DNA from: Salinimonas chungwhensis DSM 16280
Lineage (GTDB): Bacteria > Pseudomonadota > Gammaproteobacteria > Enterobacterales > Alteromonadaceae
Length of the DNA stretch: 64,000 bases
Reading direction: 5' to 3'
Assembly (NCBI RefSeq): GCF_000378185.1
Contig: NZ_KB899380.1
Span: forward strand, 124,001-188,000
Part shown: positions 36,837-46,220 of the stretch, piece by piece
Layout: each line of letters opens with the position of its first letter
Position numbering within the stretch: position 1 is the first letter of the stretch
Position numbers and translations under genes: made by a program
Notes under the pieces: generated by a model
Told to the model about the DNA's origin: nothing
What the model saw: the letters and a program-made list of their open reading frames with translations, nothing else
The model's database searches: none

Positions 36837-37559
36837 CTAATCTGTCCCGATGGCTGCTGCTGTCACTGCTTCGTCCCAGTTTACTGACCAGGAAAAAGTT
36901 TGTCGTTTGGTCGTGTATCGGTAGACATCGCTTGAAAATATTATCGACTGCGGCCTGAAATCTGCAGGTAATGTGATAGCGATATCCACCGCCTGAAAAA
37001 ATTTGAACCGATATTTCAAGTCTCCCTCTGGCAACAGATAGTCGCTACCAGAACAAATATCTTTAGCGCCGGCAGACGCTTCTCCTATAATACAAATCTT
37101 CAGCAATCCTTTGACAACAGCGCGCTGTGGAAAATTTTGCAGCAATACCAGTTGTAGTCGGTACGTATCAGCTGTTGATTGACGTTCAATTGCCAGACCA
37201 TCCACCACCAACCCTTCGCTACGCTTTTCAGGCGCTACCACATTTTCGTAAAATGCCAGGGTGCGCTGAGCTTCGTCAAGTGCATCCATTTGCCGGGAAT
37301 AGGCTTCGTTGAGCGCTTCATGCTCAAGTTGTAAGAGCGCAAAGCGGGTTTCCAGTGTGTGCTGAGCCTGGACCCGCGTTTCGTTCTCCTGTTGCAGAGA
37401 AATCAGGGTATTTTGTGCATTTTCAAGCTGCAGCGCCTGATTTTCTTTGGTGTAACCTCCCCACACAGCGCCCAGTGAAAATGTCATCACCAATACCAGC
37501 AGTACTGTAACTCCCGCTCTGGTTCCGGCAAGAACCGGTTTAAATCGTTTTTTAAACAT
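36837..37559 (-). CDS. DUF6776 membrane-anchored coiled-coil protein
   Basis: The 240-residue product has one N-terminal transmembrane helix (VTVLLVLVMTFSLGAVWGGY, about residues 17-36). A coiled coil follows (about 38-108, rich in Q, E and L with heptads). The C-terminal beta-rich domain contains LAFYENVVAP and YRLQLVLLQN, the recognisable DUF6776 blocks. Most of the protein is probably periplasmic. It lies upstream of erpA on the same strand with an 86-base gap. Function is unknown. Confidence 0.7.
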   Translation of the reverse strand: MFKKRFKPVLAGTRAGVTVLLVLVMTFSLGAVWGGYTKENQALQLENAQNTLISLQQENETRVQAQHTLETRFALLQLEHEALNEAYSRQMDALDEAQRTLAFYENVVAPEKRSEGLVVDGLAIERQSTADTYRLQLVLLQNFPQRAVVKGLLKICIIGEASAGAKDICSGSDYLLPEGDLKYRFKFFQAVDIAITLPADFRPQSIIFSSDVYRYTTKRQTFSWSVNWDEAVTAAAIGTD

Positions 37560-37659
37560 ACATTAATAAACTAAAATTTAAGCACATCATAAGCTTAGGA
37601 ATTAAGGTTGCGTGTGGTAAGCTACCCGTTATCTGTTCAATCATCCAGCCGGTTAATGC

Positions 37660-39336
37660 ATGCACCTCAATGGGTTACGCCAGGAACTTGCTCATCCGAA
37701 AACATCAGTGTTGGTTTGCCTGCTCGGCATCTGCGGTGGCAGCATCGCAGCCGGACTGATTATTCTGTTCAGGCTGAGTTACGAGTGGCTTCACCTGCAC
37801 GCGCTGGATACGCTAAACCAACTTTTTACTCATCAGTGGATGGCCCGCTTTCTGTTACCTTTGGTCGCAGTCGCGCTTATTTTGTTAGTAGCTTTCCTGA
37901 CCGGCTTTAAGCATTATCGCATGGGTATCCCTTTTGTTATACATCGGGTAAAGATGTTCTACGGTTATGTGCCTTTCAGAACGACCATCAATCAGTTTTT
38001 TGGCGGTATGTTCGCGCTGGCCGGCGGATTTGTTGTCGGCCGCGAGGGTCCGTCGGTACATATCGGTGCATCTGGCAGCAGTTATCTTGGACAGTGGCTA
38101 CGGCTTCCCTACAACAGTATTCGCATTTTAGCCGGCTGCGGAATCGCCGCCGGCATTTCAGCGTCTTTCAACACCCCCTTCGCAGCCGTTATTTTTGTTA
38201 TGGAAGTGGTGTTGCGCGAATACAAAATTCATATTTTTGTACCCGTGATGCTCGCCGCGGCGTGTGGCTCCGTGCTCACCCGCATGGTCTTTGGCGAAAT
38301 TAACGAGTTGTCTTTTCTGACCTTCGCGGTCTTCAGCGAATGGATGTATTTTTACCTGATTTTGCTGGGCATAGTTCTGGGCGCACTGGCAGCGCTGTTT
38401 AATAATCAGTTAATGCGGGTAATGACCCTGTTTCGGCCTTTCAGTATGATCTGGCGCCTTATTCTGGCTGCATTGATAACCGGCGGTGTGAGTATTGTGC
38501 TTCCCGAAGCTACCGGAGCAAGTTTTGAAAGTGTGGAGGTGCTGTTTACCGAAGAGCCTGATACGGCCTTCTTAGTGGCTTTGCTAGCGGCAAAATTTTT
38601 ACTGGCTGTTTTTGCTATCGGTCTGGGTGTCCCCGGTGGCATCATGGGCCCGGTGATGCTTATCGGCATGCTCGCCGGGGCGGTGTTATTGTTTCCGCTA
38701 AGCGGCATTATTGATACTCAGAATTATATCAGCAGCTTTGCGTTGTTGGGCGTAGCGGGCATGCTAACCGCAACATTACATGCGCCTCTGGCGGCGCTGT
38801 CGGCGGTCATGGAGCTGTCGTATAGTCCGCAAATCATTCTACCGGCAATGCTGGTTATTGTACCGGCTTATGTGACCTCCACTCAATTTCTGGGTAATCG
38901 GTCTATATTTATCCGCCAGCTGGACTATCAAAATCTCCCCTATGCTATTACCTCTATCCGTGAGGCACTTGAAAAAACCGGCGTGCTGGCAGCCATGACC
39001 AGAGACTATAAAATTTTTATTGATGCGCCTGCTGAAGCCATTGAACAACATCTTTCAGATCACCCCGCGTCAGTGGTGTTACAGCAGATTCAGCACGAGC
39101 AGCACCTTGAATTTAAAATGGTGGAATATGATGTCAGTCTGGAACACGATGCGCAGGCATTAGACTACTCATCTATAGACGGCCTCAATAGCCAGTGCAC
39201 CCTGCATGAAGTTTATGAGAAGCTAAAAAACGCGCGTGGCGGCGCTGTATATATTTATGATTCTGAACCGGACAATATTGTCGGCGTAATCACCTGGAAC
39301 ATTCTGCAAAGTGTCTTGCAGCGTTCTCAATATTAG
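37660..39336 (+). CDS. CLC-family chloride channel/transporter with C-terminal CBS-like region
   Basis: The 558-residue product has the CLC membrane core (about residues 15-410) and a soluble C-terminal part (about 420-558) that looks like CBS domains, including GGAVYIYDSEPDNIVGVITW. The gating glutamate is kept in GREGP (E129). Two key positions differ from ClcA: the GSGIP chloride-binding serine motif reads RMGIP (M88 for Ser107), and the proton glutamate E203 site reads FVMEVV (V183), as in CLC channels. It may therefore be a channel rather than a proton antiporter; this is inferred from residues only. hemJ follows 20 bases later. Confidence 0.85.
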   Translation: MHLNGLRQELAHPKTSVLVCLLGICGGSIAAGLIILFRLSYEWLHLHALDTLNQLFTHQWMARFLLPLVAVALILLVAFLTGFKHYRMGIPFVIHRVKMFYGYVPFRTTINQFFGGMFALAGGFVVGREGPSVHIGASGSSYLGQWLRLPYNSIRILAGCGIAAGISASFNTPFAAVIFVMEVVLREYKIHIFVPVMLAAACGSVLTRMVFGEINELSFLTFAVFSEWMYFYLILLGIVLGALAALFNNQLMRVMTLFRPFSMIWRLILAALITGGVSIVLPEATGASFESVEVLFTEEPDTAFLVALLAAKFLLAVFAIGLGVPGGIMGPVMLIGMLAGAVLLFPLSGIIDTQNYISSFALLGVAGMLTATLHAPLAALSAVMELSYSPQIILPAMLVIVPAYVTSTQFLGNRSIFIRQLDYQNLPYAITSIREALEKTGVLAAMTRDYKIFIDAPAEAIEQHLSDHPASVVLQQIQHEQHLEFKMVEYDVSLEHDAQALDYSSIDGLNSQCTLHEVYEKLKNARGGAVYIYDSEPDNIVGVITWNILQSVLQRSQY

Positions 39337-39356
39337 ATTAAAAAGCGAAGAACAAG

Positions 39357-39785
39357 ATGACAGTACTCTGGCTTAAAGCCCTGCACGTTTTTTTCATGGT
39401 AGCCTGGTTTGCCGGCATTTTCTATCTGCCACGTTTGTTTGTTTATCATGCGCAGACTGACGAACCGGCGGTAAAAGCGCAATTTAAAATCATGGAGCGA
39501 CGTCTGTGGTTTTTTATTACACCGTTTGCCATTCTTACCGCTGTGTTTGGTATATGGCTTATTGGCATATACGGTACAAGTTGGTTAAAAGTATCGGGTT
39601 GGCTTCACGCTAAGTTAACTCTGGTGGCAGCGCTGTATGTTTATCATTTTTATCTGTATCGGTTGGTAAAACAGTTTGCCAACGATACAAATACCCATAG
39701 CGCACGCTTTTATCGAATTATTAATGAAGTGCCGGTACTGGTTTTACTAGCAGTAGTTATTCTGGCAGTGGTTAAACCTTTTTAG
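39357..39785 (+). CDS. hemJ: Protoporphyrinogen oxidase HemJ
   Basis: HemJ is a small inner-membrane, heme-binding enzyme that oxidises protoporphyrinogen IX. The 142-residue product has four hydrophobic helices. The essential histidine lies in LKALHVFFMVAWFAGIFYLP (H10) and the conserved H/K pair in GWLHAKLTLV. MERRLWFFITPF is another family block. It may share a transcript with the CLC gene upstream. Confidence 0.93.
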   Translation: MTVLWLKALHVFFMVAWFAGIFYLPRLFVYHAQTDEPAVKAQFKIMERRLWFFITPFAILTAVFGIWLIGIYGTSWLKVSGWLHAKLTLVAALYVYHFYLYRLVKQFANDTNTHSARFYRIINEVPVLVLLAVVILAVVKPF

Positions 39786-39864
39786 CCGTTCACAGGAATA
39801 AAGCGTAGTACCTAAAAATCGTTGGTCAAACAAGCGTTATGTACCAAAAAAGAGGAATGATTAC

Positions 39865-40053
39865 ATGGATGTAAATAACGAGCGGTTAAAGATATTGTTA
39901 CACCGCACTGATAGTACATTTAATGCGTTGCTTAAAGAACCCGGGTCAATTGAGCTCAAACACGCGTACGAGTCCGCAAAAGAAGAATTAGATGCGTATA
40001 TCGCTGCGCGCCGTGAAACACTTTCCAGGCGCAGGTCTGTCCTGCCAAGATAG
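39865..40053 (+). CDS. Small (62-residue) hypothetical protein
   Basis: ATG 39865 is preceded by AGAGGAA at a suitable distance. The product is soluble, mostly helical and ends with a strongly basic tail (RRETLSRRRS). No domain is recognised. It is a single small gene between hemJ and a convergent UPF0149 gene, so it is supported by its ribosome-binding site and gene-like composition only. Confidence 0.5.
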   Translation: MDVNNERLKILLHRTDSTFNALLKEPGSIELKHAYESAKEELDAYIAARRETLSRRRSVLPR

Positions 40054-40073
40054 TTCAGTGTTAGGACATTCGT

Positions 40074-40733
40074 TCAGTTATCCGCTTTTCCCTCAAACAT
40101 TTCAAACTGGTTGGGTAAAAAGCTGGCCAGCTCTCCGGCCAGCTGGATATACTCCCTGAGCATCTGCGGTAGCTGTTTAAGCAGCGCCGGAATATGCTTT
40201 TTCAATTGCACTTGTTGTGCAGGCGTACGGTTCTGGTATGCCTGCTCAATATCAGCCAACGTAGAAAACATTTTCAGACAGCGTTTAAGCCGCTTCGCCG
40301 GATCTTCAGTATTGTTCAGGCCATCATCTGCCCCCGGATTTTGCTGAGCGCGCAGCCAGGCACTTTGCCATACCGGCTCCAGGTGCTGGTGCCCTGCGAG
40401 TAAACCGTTCAGCCATAGGCTTAGCGATTCGTCCGGCTCATCTGTGGCCAGGGTCTGCTGTGGCAGTAAAGAACCGTCGTGGCGCATAGTGTTGAGCGTA
40501 TCGCGCAGACAATGCATTAACGCCTGCGCCAGATCATCTATAATCCCATCGGCTAAGCGCGGTTCCTCACCTGAATGGTAAATAAACCAGGGCATCCAGG
40601 TCTCAGGCAAGGGAATTTCCGGCGCGGCACATATTGCCACCATGAGTCCCCGGGCTTTCTGTTCAGGCAGAATAATTCGATTAAATGCTGCCTGTGAATA
40701 CAGCCGGGTGAATGCATCAGCTGAAAATGTCAT
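40074..40733 (-). CDS. UPF0149 (YecA/YgfB-type) protein
   Basis: ATG 40733, with GAGGT 4 bases upstream, is preferred over an in-frame ATG at 40751. The 219-residue product matches the UPF0149 layout: ARGLMVAICAAPEIPLPETW near the N terminus and the typical L-x-x-W-x-x-G-x-x-x-G block, LSLWLNGLLAGHQHLEPVW, in the middle. The SEC-C metal-binding tail seen in some YecA proteins is absent. Relatives include YgfB, which affects gene expression in Pseudomonas, but the role here is not known. Confidence 0.7.
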   Translation of the reverse strand: MTFSADAFTRLYSQAAFNRIILPEQKARGLMVAICAAPEIPLPETWMPWFIYHSGEEPRLADGIIDDLAQALMHCLRDTLNTMRHDGSLLPQQTLATDEPDESLSLWLNGLLAGHQHLEPVWQSAWLRAQQNPGADDGLNNTEDPAKRLKRCLKMFSTLADIEQAYQNRTPAQQVQLKKHIPALLKQLPQMLREYIQLAGELASFLPNQFEMFEGKADN

Positions 40734-40993
40734 GCTTACCTCAGTCAACATACTTTTTTTCGTAGCCTACCTGTTTGGTTAATATTTTGCACCTTTACCA
40801 CCGCGCATAGTGCTTTGTGAAGATAACGGTATTAGCAAAATGACTGCACAAAGCCAGATAACGGTTAAGCCATATAAATTTTTTTTGATTTACTCTTGGC
40901 GTAGCTGAACGATTTACGTACCATCCGCCCCCCTGAGAAACGCCAGTCTATTGAGACTGAAAAGCAGACTTTTAGCATACAGGCAGCCCTCTT

Positions 40994-42187
40994 ATGGCAA
41001 AAGACAAATCCGGATTTATCATTGCAGCGGCTTTCATTGGCCCGGGTACAGTGACCACCGCCAGCATTGCAGGTGCAAACTTTGGTTTTCATCTGGTATG
41101 GGCACTGCTTTTTTCCATTGTGGCCACAATGGTTTTACAGGACATGGCGGCCAGGCTGGGTATTGCTACCGGAAATGGTCTGGCGGCAGGCCTTAAGGAT
41201 ATTAGCGAAAATCGTATTCTAAAAATTTTCTTTTCTGCCTTAGTGGTTTCCGCGGTAGGCATCGGCAACGCCGCGTATGAGTCGGGAAATCTTACCGGCG
41301 CAGCGATTGGGCTCGACGCATTCTGGCAAATAGGAACCGGAAAATGGGCCATGATTCTTGGCGGTATTTCAGCTGCATTGCTATATAGCGGTAAATACAA
41401 GATGATTGAGTCAGTACTGGTGGTTCTGGTTATTGCCATGGCGCTGGTCTTTTTTGTCACCTTGTTTGCTGCCGACCCCGACTGGTCTGCCATGCTTAGT
41501 CAGGCAACATCGCCGCAGCTGGATGCCACGGCAATCACCATGGTCCTGGCACTTATCGGTACTACCATCGTGCCTTATAACCTGTTTCTACATGCCAGTC
41601 TAACGGCACAAAATTATGCCGGCGAAGATAAAGCGGCTGCCATTGATGCATCGCGTAAACAGTCTATCTTTGCCATTGGTTTTGGCGGGCTGATTACACT
41701 CGTTGTAATGGCCACAGCAATGCTGGCATTTTTTGGGCAAAATGCGCAGATGGATGCAACTAACATGGGCAAACAGCTGGAGCCAGTGTTGGGTGAATCT
41801 GCGCAGTGGTTTTTTGCCGCGGGATTATTTGCTGCCGGTCTGACAAGTTCTATCACTGCACCTCTGGCAGCCAGTTATGCCGTGTGCGGCGCACTTAACT
41901 GGTCAACTGATCTGAACAGCAAACCGTTTAAAGCTGTCTGGATGTCAATTATCGCCACCGGGGTGATTATCGCCGGAGCTGGATTCAAACCGCTGGCTGC
42001 CATCCTTTTTGCGCAGGCTGCCAACGGTTTATTATTACCCATTGTAGCTATATTTTTGCTGGTAGTTATGAACAAAAGCCGCACTCTGGGCGCCTTTAAA
42101 AACGCCCTGACCAGTAATTTACTGGGTATAGTGGTAGTGGGCTTTGTTATCTGTCTTGGGGCGTATAAGCTGGTTTCTTTATTCTGA
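40994..42187 (+). CDS. Nramp-related membrane transporter with altered metal site
   Basis: The 397-residue product has 10-11 hydrophobic helices in the LeuT-type Nramp order. Canonical Nramp proteins bind metal with DPGN in helix 1 and A-x-x-M-P-H in helix 6. Here helix 1 reads FIGPGTVT (residues 14-21; D and N lost) and helix 6 reads TTIVPYNLFLHAS (V193 for Met, Y195 for His). Mn/Fe transport by the usual mechanism is therefore doubtful. A Mg-type or other substrate, or even a non-metal one, is possible. Its 3' end overlaps the convergent MalY/PatB gene by 9 bases. Confidence 0.8.
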   Translation: MAKDKSGFIIAAAFIGPGTVTTASIAGANFGFHLVWALLFSIVATMVLQDMAARLGIATGNGLAAGLKDISENRILKIFFSALVVSAVGIGNAAYESGNLTGAAIGLDAFWQIGTGKWAMILGGISAALLYSGKYKMIESVLVVLVIAMALVFFVTLFAADPDWSAMLSQATSPQLDATAITMVLALIGTTIVPYNLFLHASLTAQNYAGEDKAAAIDASRKQSIFAIGFGGLITLVVMATAMLAFFGQNAQMDATNMGKQLEPVLGESAQWFFAAGLFAAGLTSSITAPLAASYAVCGALNWSTDLNSKPFKAVWMSIIATGVIIAGAGFKPLAAILFAQAANGLLLPIVAIFLLVVMNKSRTLGAFKNALTSNLLGIVVVGFVICLGAYKLVSLF

Positions 42188-43315
42188 AGCCAGCCGTTCC
42201 AGAATTTCACTCAGCATTTTCCGGCTACAGCCAAAGTTTACCCGAAAATGTTGTGGGGCCCCAAAATCTACTCCCGGCGACGGGCCGACACCTTTTTGCT
42301 CGGCCCATTTTTGCACATCATCCACACCCAGGCCTGAAGCATCCACCCAGGCCAGAAATGTTGCTTCCTGACGCTTGACCGATAATCCCTCTATAGCATT
42401 GATGCGTTCATATACCAGATCTCGGTTTTCGCGCAAATAATCAAGTTGGTCGGTATGCCAGTCGTCGCAGCGGGTAAAGGCTGCCTCTGTCGCCAGCAGA
42501 CCAAGTTGGTTAACCCATGGAACGATGCCTGCGGCGGCTTTAACAAAATGCTGGCGTAACTTCGCATCCGGTATTATTGCAAATGATGCGCCCAGCCCTG
42601 CTATGTTAAATGTTTTACTCGCTGCCATCAGGGTAACACTGTTGTTTTTTAATTTAGGATCACGCCCGGCGGGTAGGTGGACTTTATCTTCATCTAATAC
42701 AAGGTCGCAGTGAATTTCGTCTGAACATAATACGACATTGTTACGCTGGCAAATCTCTGCAACCTGATCCAGCTCGCTTTGGGTAAGCACCGAGCCCACC
42801 GGATTCATAGGATTGCAAAGGATCAGTAATTTACAGGCAGGATCGCTGGCCTCCTGCGCAAGCTGTTCGAAATCCAGCGTATACCGTCCATCCACTTCTA
42901 CCGTTTGGATAGCCACCCTCTGCATGTCATTCAACTTCGGCGCTGCGAGTAAAGGCGGGTAGTTAGGGACCTGAACCATGATTTTGTCACCGGGCTCACA
43001 ATACGCTTTGCATGCAGCGTTAAAAGCGGGAACAACACCAGGCGTCCACACCAGCCAGAGAGGATCGATATCCCAGTTATGCTTATCTTTCAGCCAGCGT
43101 ACCACGGCATCAATAGCCGGCTGATACTGGCCTGGCAAAACATAACCCAGGTTACCATCTTCAATCCGTCTGCTTAGCGACTCAAGAATAGGGTCGGCGC
43201 AGCGGAATTCAGTATCCGCTACCCAGGCCGGAATGATATCGCGCCCTTTGTATTTTTCCCATTTGAACGAATAGGTCCCCTCTCTGGAAGGAGTTTTATC
43301 AAAATTATAGGTCAC
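42179..43315 (-). CDS. MalY/PatB-family PLP aminotransferase/C-S lyase
   Basis: The 378-residue product is a fold-type I enzyme of the MalY/PatB group, which cleaves cystathionine or cysteine conjugates. Its N terminus, REGTYSFKWEKYKGRDIIPAWVADTEF, is diagnostic. Further marks are the block CNPMNPVGSVLTQSELDQVA, the cofactor aspartate in SDEIHCDLVLD, and the PLP lysine in MAASKTFNIAGLG. It probably acts as a cystathionine beta-lyase in methionine synthesis or as a cysteine desulfhydrase; sequence alone does not decide. A second PLP sulfur enzyme lies at 32.9-34.7 kb. Confidence 0.85.
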   Translation of the reverse strand: MTYNFDKTPSREGTYSFKWEKYKGRDIIPAWVADTEFRCADPILESLSRRIEDGNLGYVLPGQYQPAIDAVVRWLKDKHNWDIDPLWLVWTPGVVPAFNAACKAYCEPGDKIMVQVPNYPPLLAAPKLNDMQRVAIQTVEVDGRYTLDFEQLAQEASDPACKLLILCNPMNPVGSVLTQSELDQVAEICQRNNVVLCSDEIHCDLVLDEDKVHLPAGRDPKLKNNSVTLMAASKTFNIAGLGASFAIIPDAKLRQHFVKAAAGIVPWVNQLGLLATEAAFTRCDDWHTDQLDYLRENRDLVYERINAIEGLSVKRQEATFLAWVDASGLGVDDVQKWAEQKGVGPSPGVDFGAPQHFRVNFGCSRKMLSEILERLASE

Positions 43316-43425
43316 TGCAAGCCGGTCCTTTGTCAGATTAAACGTGTTGGCAGTGTAACCAACTCACCACGAACCAATCCACTGTTGTGTTAGAAGATTT
43401 GGGAATGAGATGGATAGCATTGCTG

Positions 43426-43802
43426 TCAGTGTGCCAGCAATCCCCGAATTTTCGCCATTAGTCTGTCCATGTTAAACGGTTTGGCAATAAACTGCGTCAC
43501 CCCCACTGCGCCGGCCTTTACGACTGTATTGCGGGTGGCACAGCAGTGATCCACAAAAATGGCGACTGCATGCTCTTGTCGCGCCATCACGTGAGCAAAT
43601 GAAGTCCATCATAATCCGACATCATTTGATCACTGATGATCAAAGATACTGTAGCGTCGTGTTGCTGGCGCAGACAATCCCGGGCAAGCTTACTGTAATT
43701 AACCGCATACACATTCATTTTAAGCTGGCTTACCAACGCATCACAGATGCGTTGCAGAGTGATAGCATCGTCATCTATCACTACCACTGACTGACGTGCC
43801 AT
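43426..43802 (-). pseudogene. Response-regulator receiver domain gene broken by a frameshift
   Basis: The first frame (43802-43587) encodes VVIDDDAITLQRIC with the acidic pocket and the phospho-acceptor D58 (LIISDQMMSDYDG), then stops after GLHLLT. In the next frame the protein continues directly: VMARQEHAVAIFV, AGAVGVTQFIAKPF with the conserved receiver lysine, and an end at TGA 43428-43426. The total, 377 bases, is one short of 126 codons, so a single-base deletion near 43592 explains it. It may be a real pseudogene, a sequencing error or a phase-variable site; no homopolymer is present at the break. Confidence 0.8.
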
Positions 43803-43891
43803 AGTGGCTCTCAGTTGTTTTACTGAGATGCGGTCTAACGGTTTTTATCTTACATTTTACAGGTTAGATGACAGACCAGTATCGCAGATAC

Positions 43892-43921
43892 AAAAACGCC
43901 GGCATGGGCGCCGGCGTTTTT
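43892..43921 (-). terminator. Terminator after typA
   Basis: AAAAACGCCGGC (43892-43903) pairs perfectly with GCCGGCGTTTTT (43910-43921) around a 6-base loop. The A and T runs make it work on either strand; here it follows the typA stop. Confidence 0.88.
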
Positions 43922-43936
43922 AATCTTTGGAGTATT

Positions 43937-45772
43937 TTAGCCCTTCGGAGCACGAGACGCACGCTTACGCTCATTTTCCGTCAGGAAACGCTTACGGACA
44001 CGAATGCTCTGCGGAGTAACTTCCACCAGCTCATCATCATCAATAAACTCAAGCGCCTGTTCCAGTGACATAACCACAGGCGGCACCAGACTCTGCGCTT
44101 CATCTGTACCTGATGCACGAACGTTGGTCAGCTGCTTGCCTTTAAGCGCATTTACCGTCAGGTCATTTTCGCGGCTGTGGATACCAATAACCATACCTTC
44201 GTAAACTTCAACACCATGACCGATAAATAAGCGTCCACGTTCCTGCAAATTAAACAGTGCGTTGGTAAGTGCCTTACCTGCCGCATTAGCAATCAGAACA
44301 CCATTTTTACGCTGGCCGATTTTACCGCCTTTATGCGGACCATAATGGTCGAAGGTATGATAAAGAAGTCCTGAACCTGATGTCAGCGTCATAAACTCAG
44401 TCTGAAAGCCAATAAGACCACGGCTGGGAATAACAAAGTCCATACGAACCCGGCCTTTTCCGTCAGGCGACATATTCGTCAGCTCGGCTTTACGATAACC
44501 CAACTGCTCCATAACAGAGCCCTGATCTTCTTCTTCACAATCGATGGTCAGTGTTTCAAACGGCTCTTCGACATTGCCATTTTCGTCTTCTTTAAGTATA
44601 ACTTCCGGACGGGAAACCGCCAGCTCATAACCTTCCCGGCGCATATTTTCAATCAAAATACCCAGGTGCAGTTCGCCGCGTCCTGATACTCTGAATTTGT
44701 CCGGGTTCTCGGTTTCCTCAACACGCAAGGCAACGTTGTGAACCAGTTCATCATTCAGACGCTCTAGAATATTACGAGAGGTAACATACTTACCTTCACG
44801 ACCGGCAAACGGTGATGTATTAACCTGAAAGGTCATAGTTACTGTTGGTTCATCAACCGTTAGCGCTGGCAACGCCTCAACATTATTAACATCGCAAATG
44901 GTGTCGGATATTTTAAGTTCACCAACCCCCGTAATGGCGATAATATCGCCGGCGCTGGCCTTTTCTGCATCAAAACGCTGCAGACCAAGATACGTCAGAA
45001 CCTGACCCACCTTGCCATTACGTGTTTTACCTTCTTTATCAATAATTGTAACCTGTTGATTGGTCTTAACCGAACCACGGGTTATACGTCCAACACCTAT
45101 AACACCTACATAGGAGTTATAGTCCAGCTGCGAAATCTGCATCTGGAACGGTCCTTCAGGATCAGTATTAGGCGCATTGACTTTTTCAACGATGGTTTCA
45201 AACAGCGGGGTCATGTCGGTACCTACGGTATCGGCATCCAGCGAGGCCCACCCGTTGATGGCTGACGCATAGACCACATCAAAATCAAGCTGCTCATCGG
45301 TGGCACCCAGGTTGTCGAACAAATCAAACACCTGATCCATTACCCAATCAGGACGGGCGCCGGGTTTGTCGATTTTATTGATAACCAGAATGGGTTTAAG
45401 CCCCTGCGCAAAAGCTTTCTGGGTTACAAAACGCGTTTGCGGCATAGGGCCTTCCTGCGCGTCAACCAACAACAGCACTGAATCAGCCATAGACATCACG
45501 CGTTCTACTTCACCGCCAAAATCTGCGTGTCCGGGAGTATCTACAATGTTGATGTGATAATCTTGCCAGTGGATAGCGGTATTTTTAGCCAGAATAGTAA
45601 TGCCGCGCTCTTTCTCGATATCATTCGAGTCCATGACGCGCTCTTCTGCTTCGCCCCGGCTTTCCAGTGTACCGGACTGCTGCAACAGTTTATCAACCAA
45701 TGTTGTTTTACCATGGTCAACGTGCGCAATAATCGCAATGTTGCGTAACTTTGAAATATCGTAAGTCTTCAT
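43937..45772 (-). CDS. typA: Translational GTPase TypA/BipA
   Basis: TypA is an EF-G-like GTPase that binds 70S ribosomes and supports growth at low temperature and under stress, notably large-subunit assembly. The 611-residue product has all G motifs: P-loop [10 protein letters not shown] (G1), the switch segment ERGITI (G2), [15 protein letters not shown] (G3) and [13 protein letters not shown] (G4). The EF-G-like domains II, III and V follow, and the TypA-specific C-terminal region contains [19 protein letters not shown]. It is divergent from glnA, as in E. coli. Confidence 0.97.
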   Translation of the reverse strand: MKTYDISKLRNIAIIAHVDHGKTTLVDKLLQQSGTLESRGEAEERVMDSNDIEKERGITILAKNTAIHWQDYHINIVDTPGHADFGGEVERVMSMADSVLLLVDAQEGPMPQTRFVTQKAFAQGLKPILVINKIDKPGARPDWVMDQVFDLFDNLGATDEQLDFDVVYASAINGWASLDADTVGTDMTPLFETIVEKVNAPNTDPEGPFQMQISQLDYNSYVGVIGVGRITRGSVKTNQQVTIIDKEGKTRNGKVGQVLTYLGLQRFDAEKASAGDIIAITGVGELKISDTICDVNNVEALPALTVDEPTVTMTFQVNTSPFAGREGKYVTSRNILERLNDELVHNVALRVEETENPDKFRVSGRGELHLGILIENMRREGYELAVSRPEVILKEDENGNVEEPFETLTIDCEEEDQGSVMEQLGYRKAELTNMSPDGKGRVRMDFVIPSRGLIGFQTEFMTLTSGSGLLYHTFDHYGPHKGGKIGQRKNGVLIANAAGKALTNALFNLQERGRLFIGHGVEVYEGMVIGIHSRENDLTVNALKGKQLTNVRASGTDEAQSLVPPVVMSLEQALEFIDDDELVEVTPQSIRVRKRFLTENERKRASRAPKG

Positions 45773-46034
45773 TAAATAGAGCCTGTATTACCTGCCCGGT
45801 ACTACCCGCGGGGACCGGTTTTGGGTGTGAAAATTTTTTGCAGAGATGAAATGTGCGCGGATTGTACAGAAAGTTTATCGATTTTTCGCCTGTTTTTTCG
45901 TTTATTTTCTTTCCTTTCTGTAATCTCAATGTCTCTAACTACTGTATGTAGGCCTGAAGATTAAAAATATACGTAGCAAAAACCTTAATTGGCGGGCGCC
46001 GCACCAGTTTGACGCATTTATCGCCCTAAACAAT

Positions 46035-46050
46035 TGCACTATCACGGTGC
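46035..46050. promoter_or_regulatory. NtrC-binding site 1 upstream of glnA
   Basis: TGCACTATCACGGTGC matches the enhancer core GCAC-N7-GTGC exactly. It lies about 125 bases upstream of the expected sigma-54 start site, a usual enhancer distance. Confidence 0.75.
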
Positions 46051-46055
46051 GGTAT

Positions 46056-46072
46056 CGCAACATTATGGTGCA
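46056..46072. promoter_or_regulatory. NtrC-binding site 2 upstream of glnA
   Basis: CGCAACATTATGGTGCA fits GCAC-N7-GTGC with one mismatch in the left arm. Its centre is about 21 bases (two helical turns) from site 1, so two dimers would bind on one face of the DNA. Confidence 0.65.
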
Positions 46073-46134
46073 ATATTTCAATTTGAATTCCATAGTGTTT
46101 CTATTCAGGCCGCAGATTTCCGGTCTTAGACACA

Positions 46135-46150
46135 TGGCATGAATATCGCT
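46135..46150 (+). promoter_or_regulatory. Sigma-54 promoter of glnA
   Basis: TGGCAT (46135-46140) with GC at 46148-46149 gives the -24 GG and -12 GC exactly 10 bases apart. Transcription would begin near 46161, 60 bases before the glnA ATG. Confidence 0.75.
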
Positions 46151-46220
46151 TTTACATTTTTAACTTAAGACAGGAAACAAAGATTTTCCTGCGCCAATAC
46201 ATCAAAACCTGGAGGACACG

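Larger units (their letters stand above)
45773..46220. promoter_or_regulatory. 448-bp typA-glnA divergent regulatory region
   Basis: The region contains no credible gene. The typA-proximal part (45773-45930) is unremarkable and C/T-rich. The glnA-proximal half holds two NtrC-type sites (46035-46050, 46056-46072) and a sigma-54 promoter (46135-46150), annotated separately. GGAGG lies 6-10 bases before the glnA ATG. Confidence 0.75.

Noticed and set aside
45935-46135. 66-codon minus-strand frame between typA and glnA
   Set aside because: It covers the NtrC sites, has no start signal, and its composition does not look coding.
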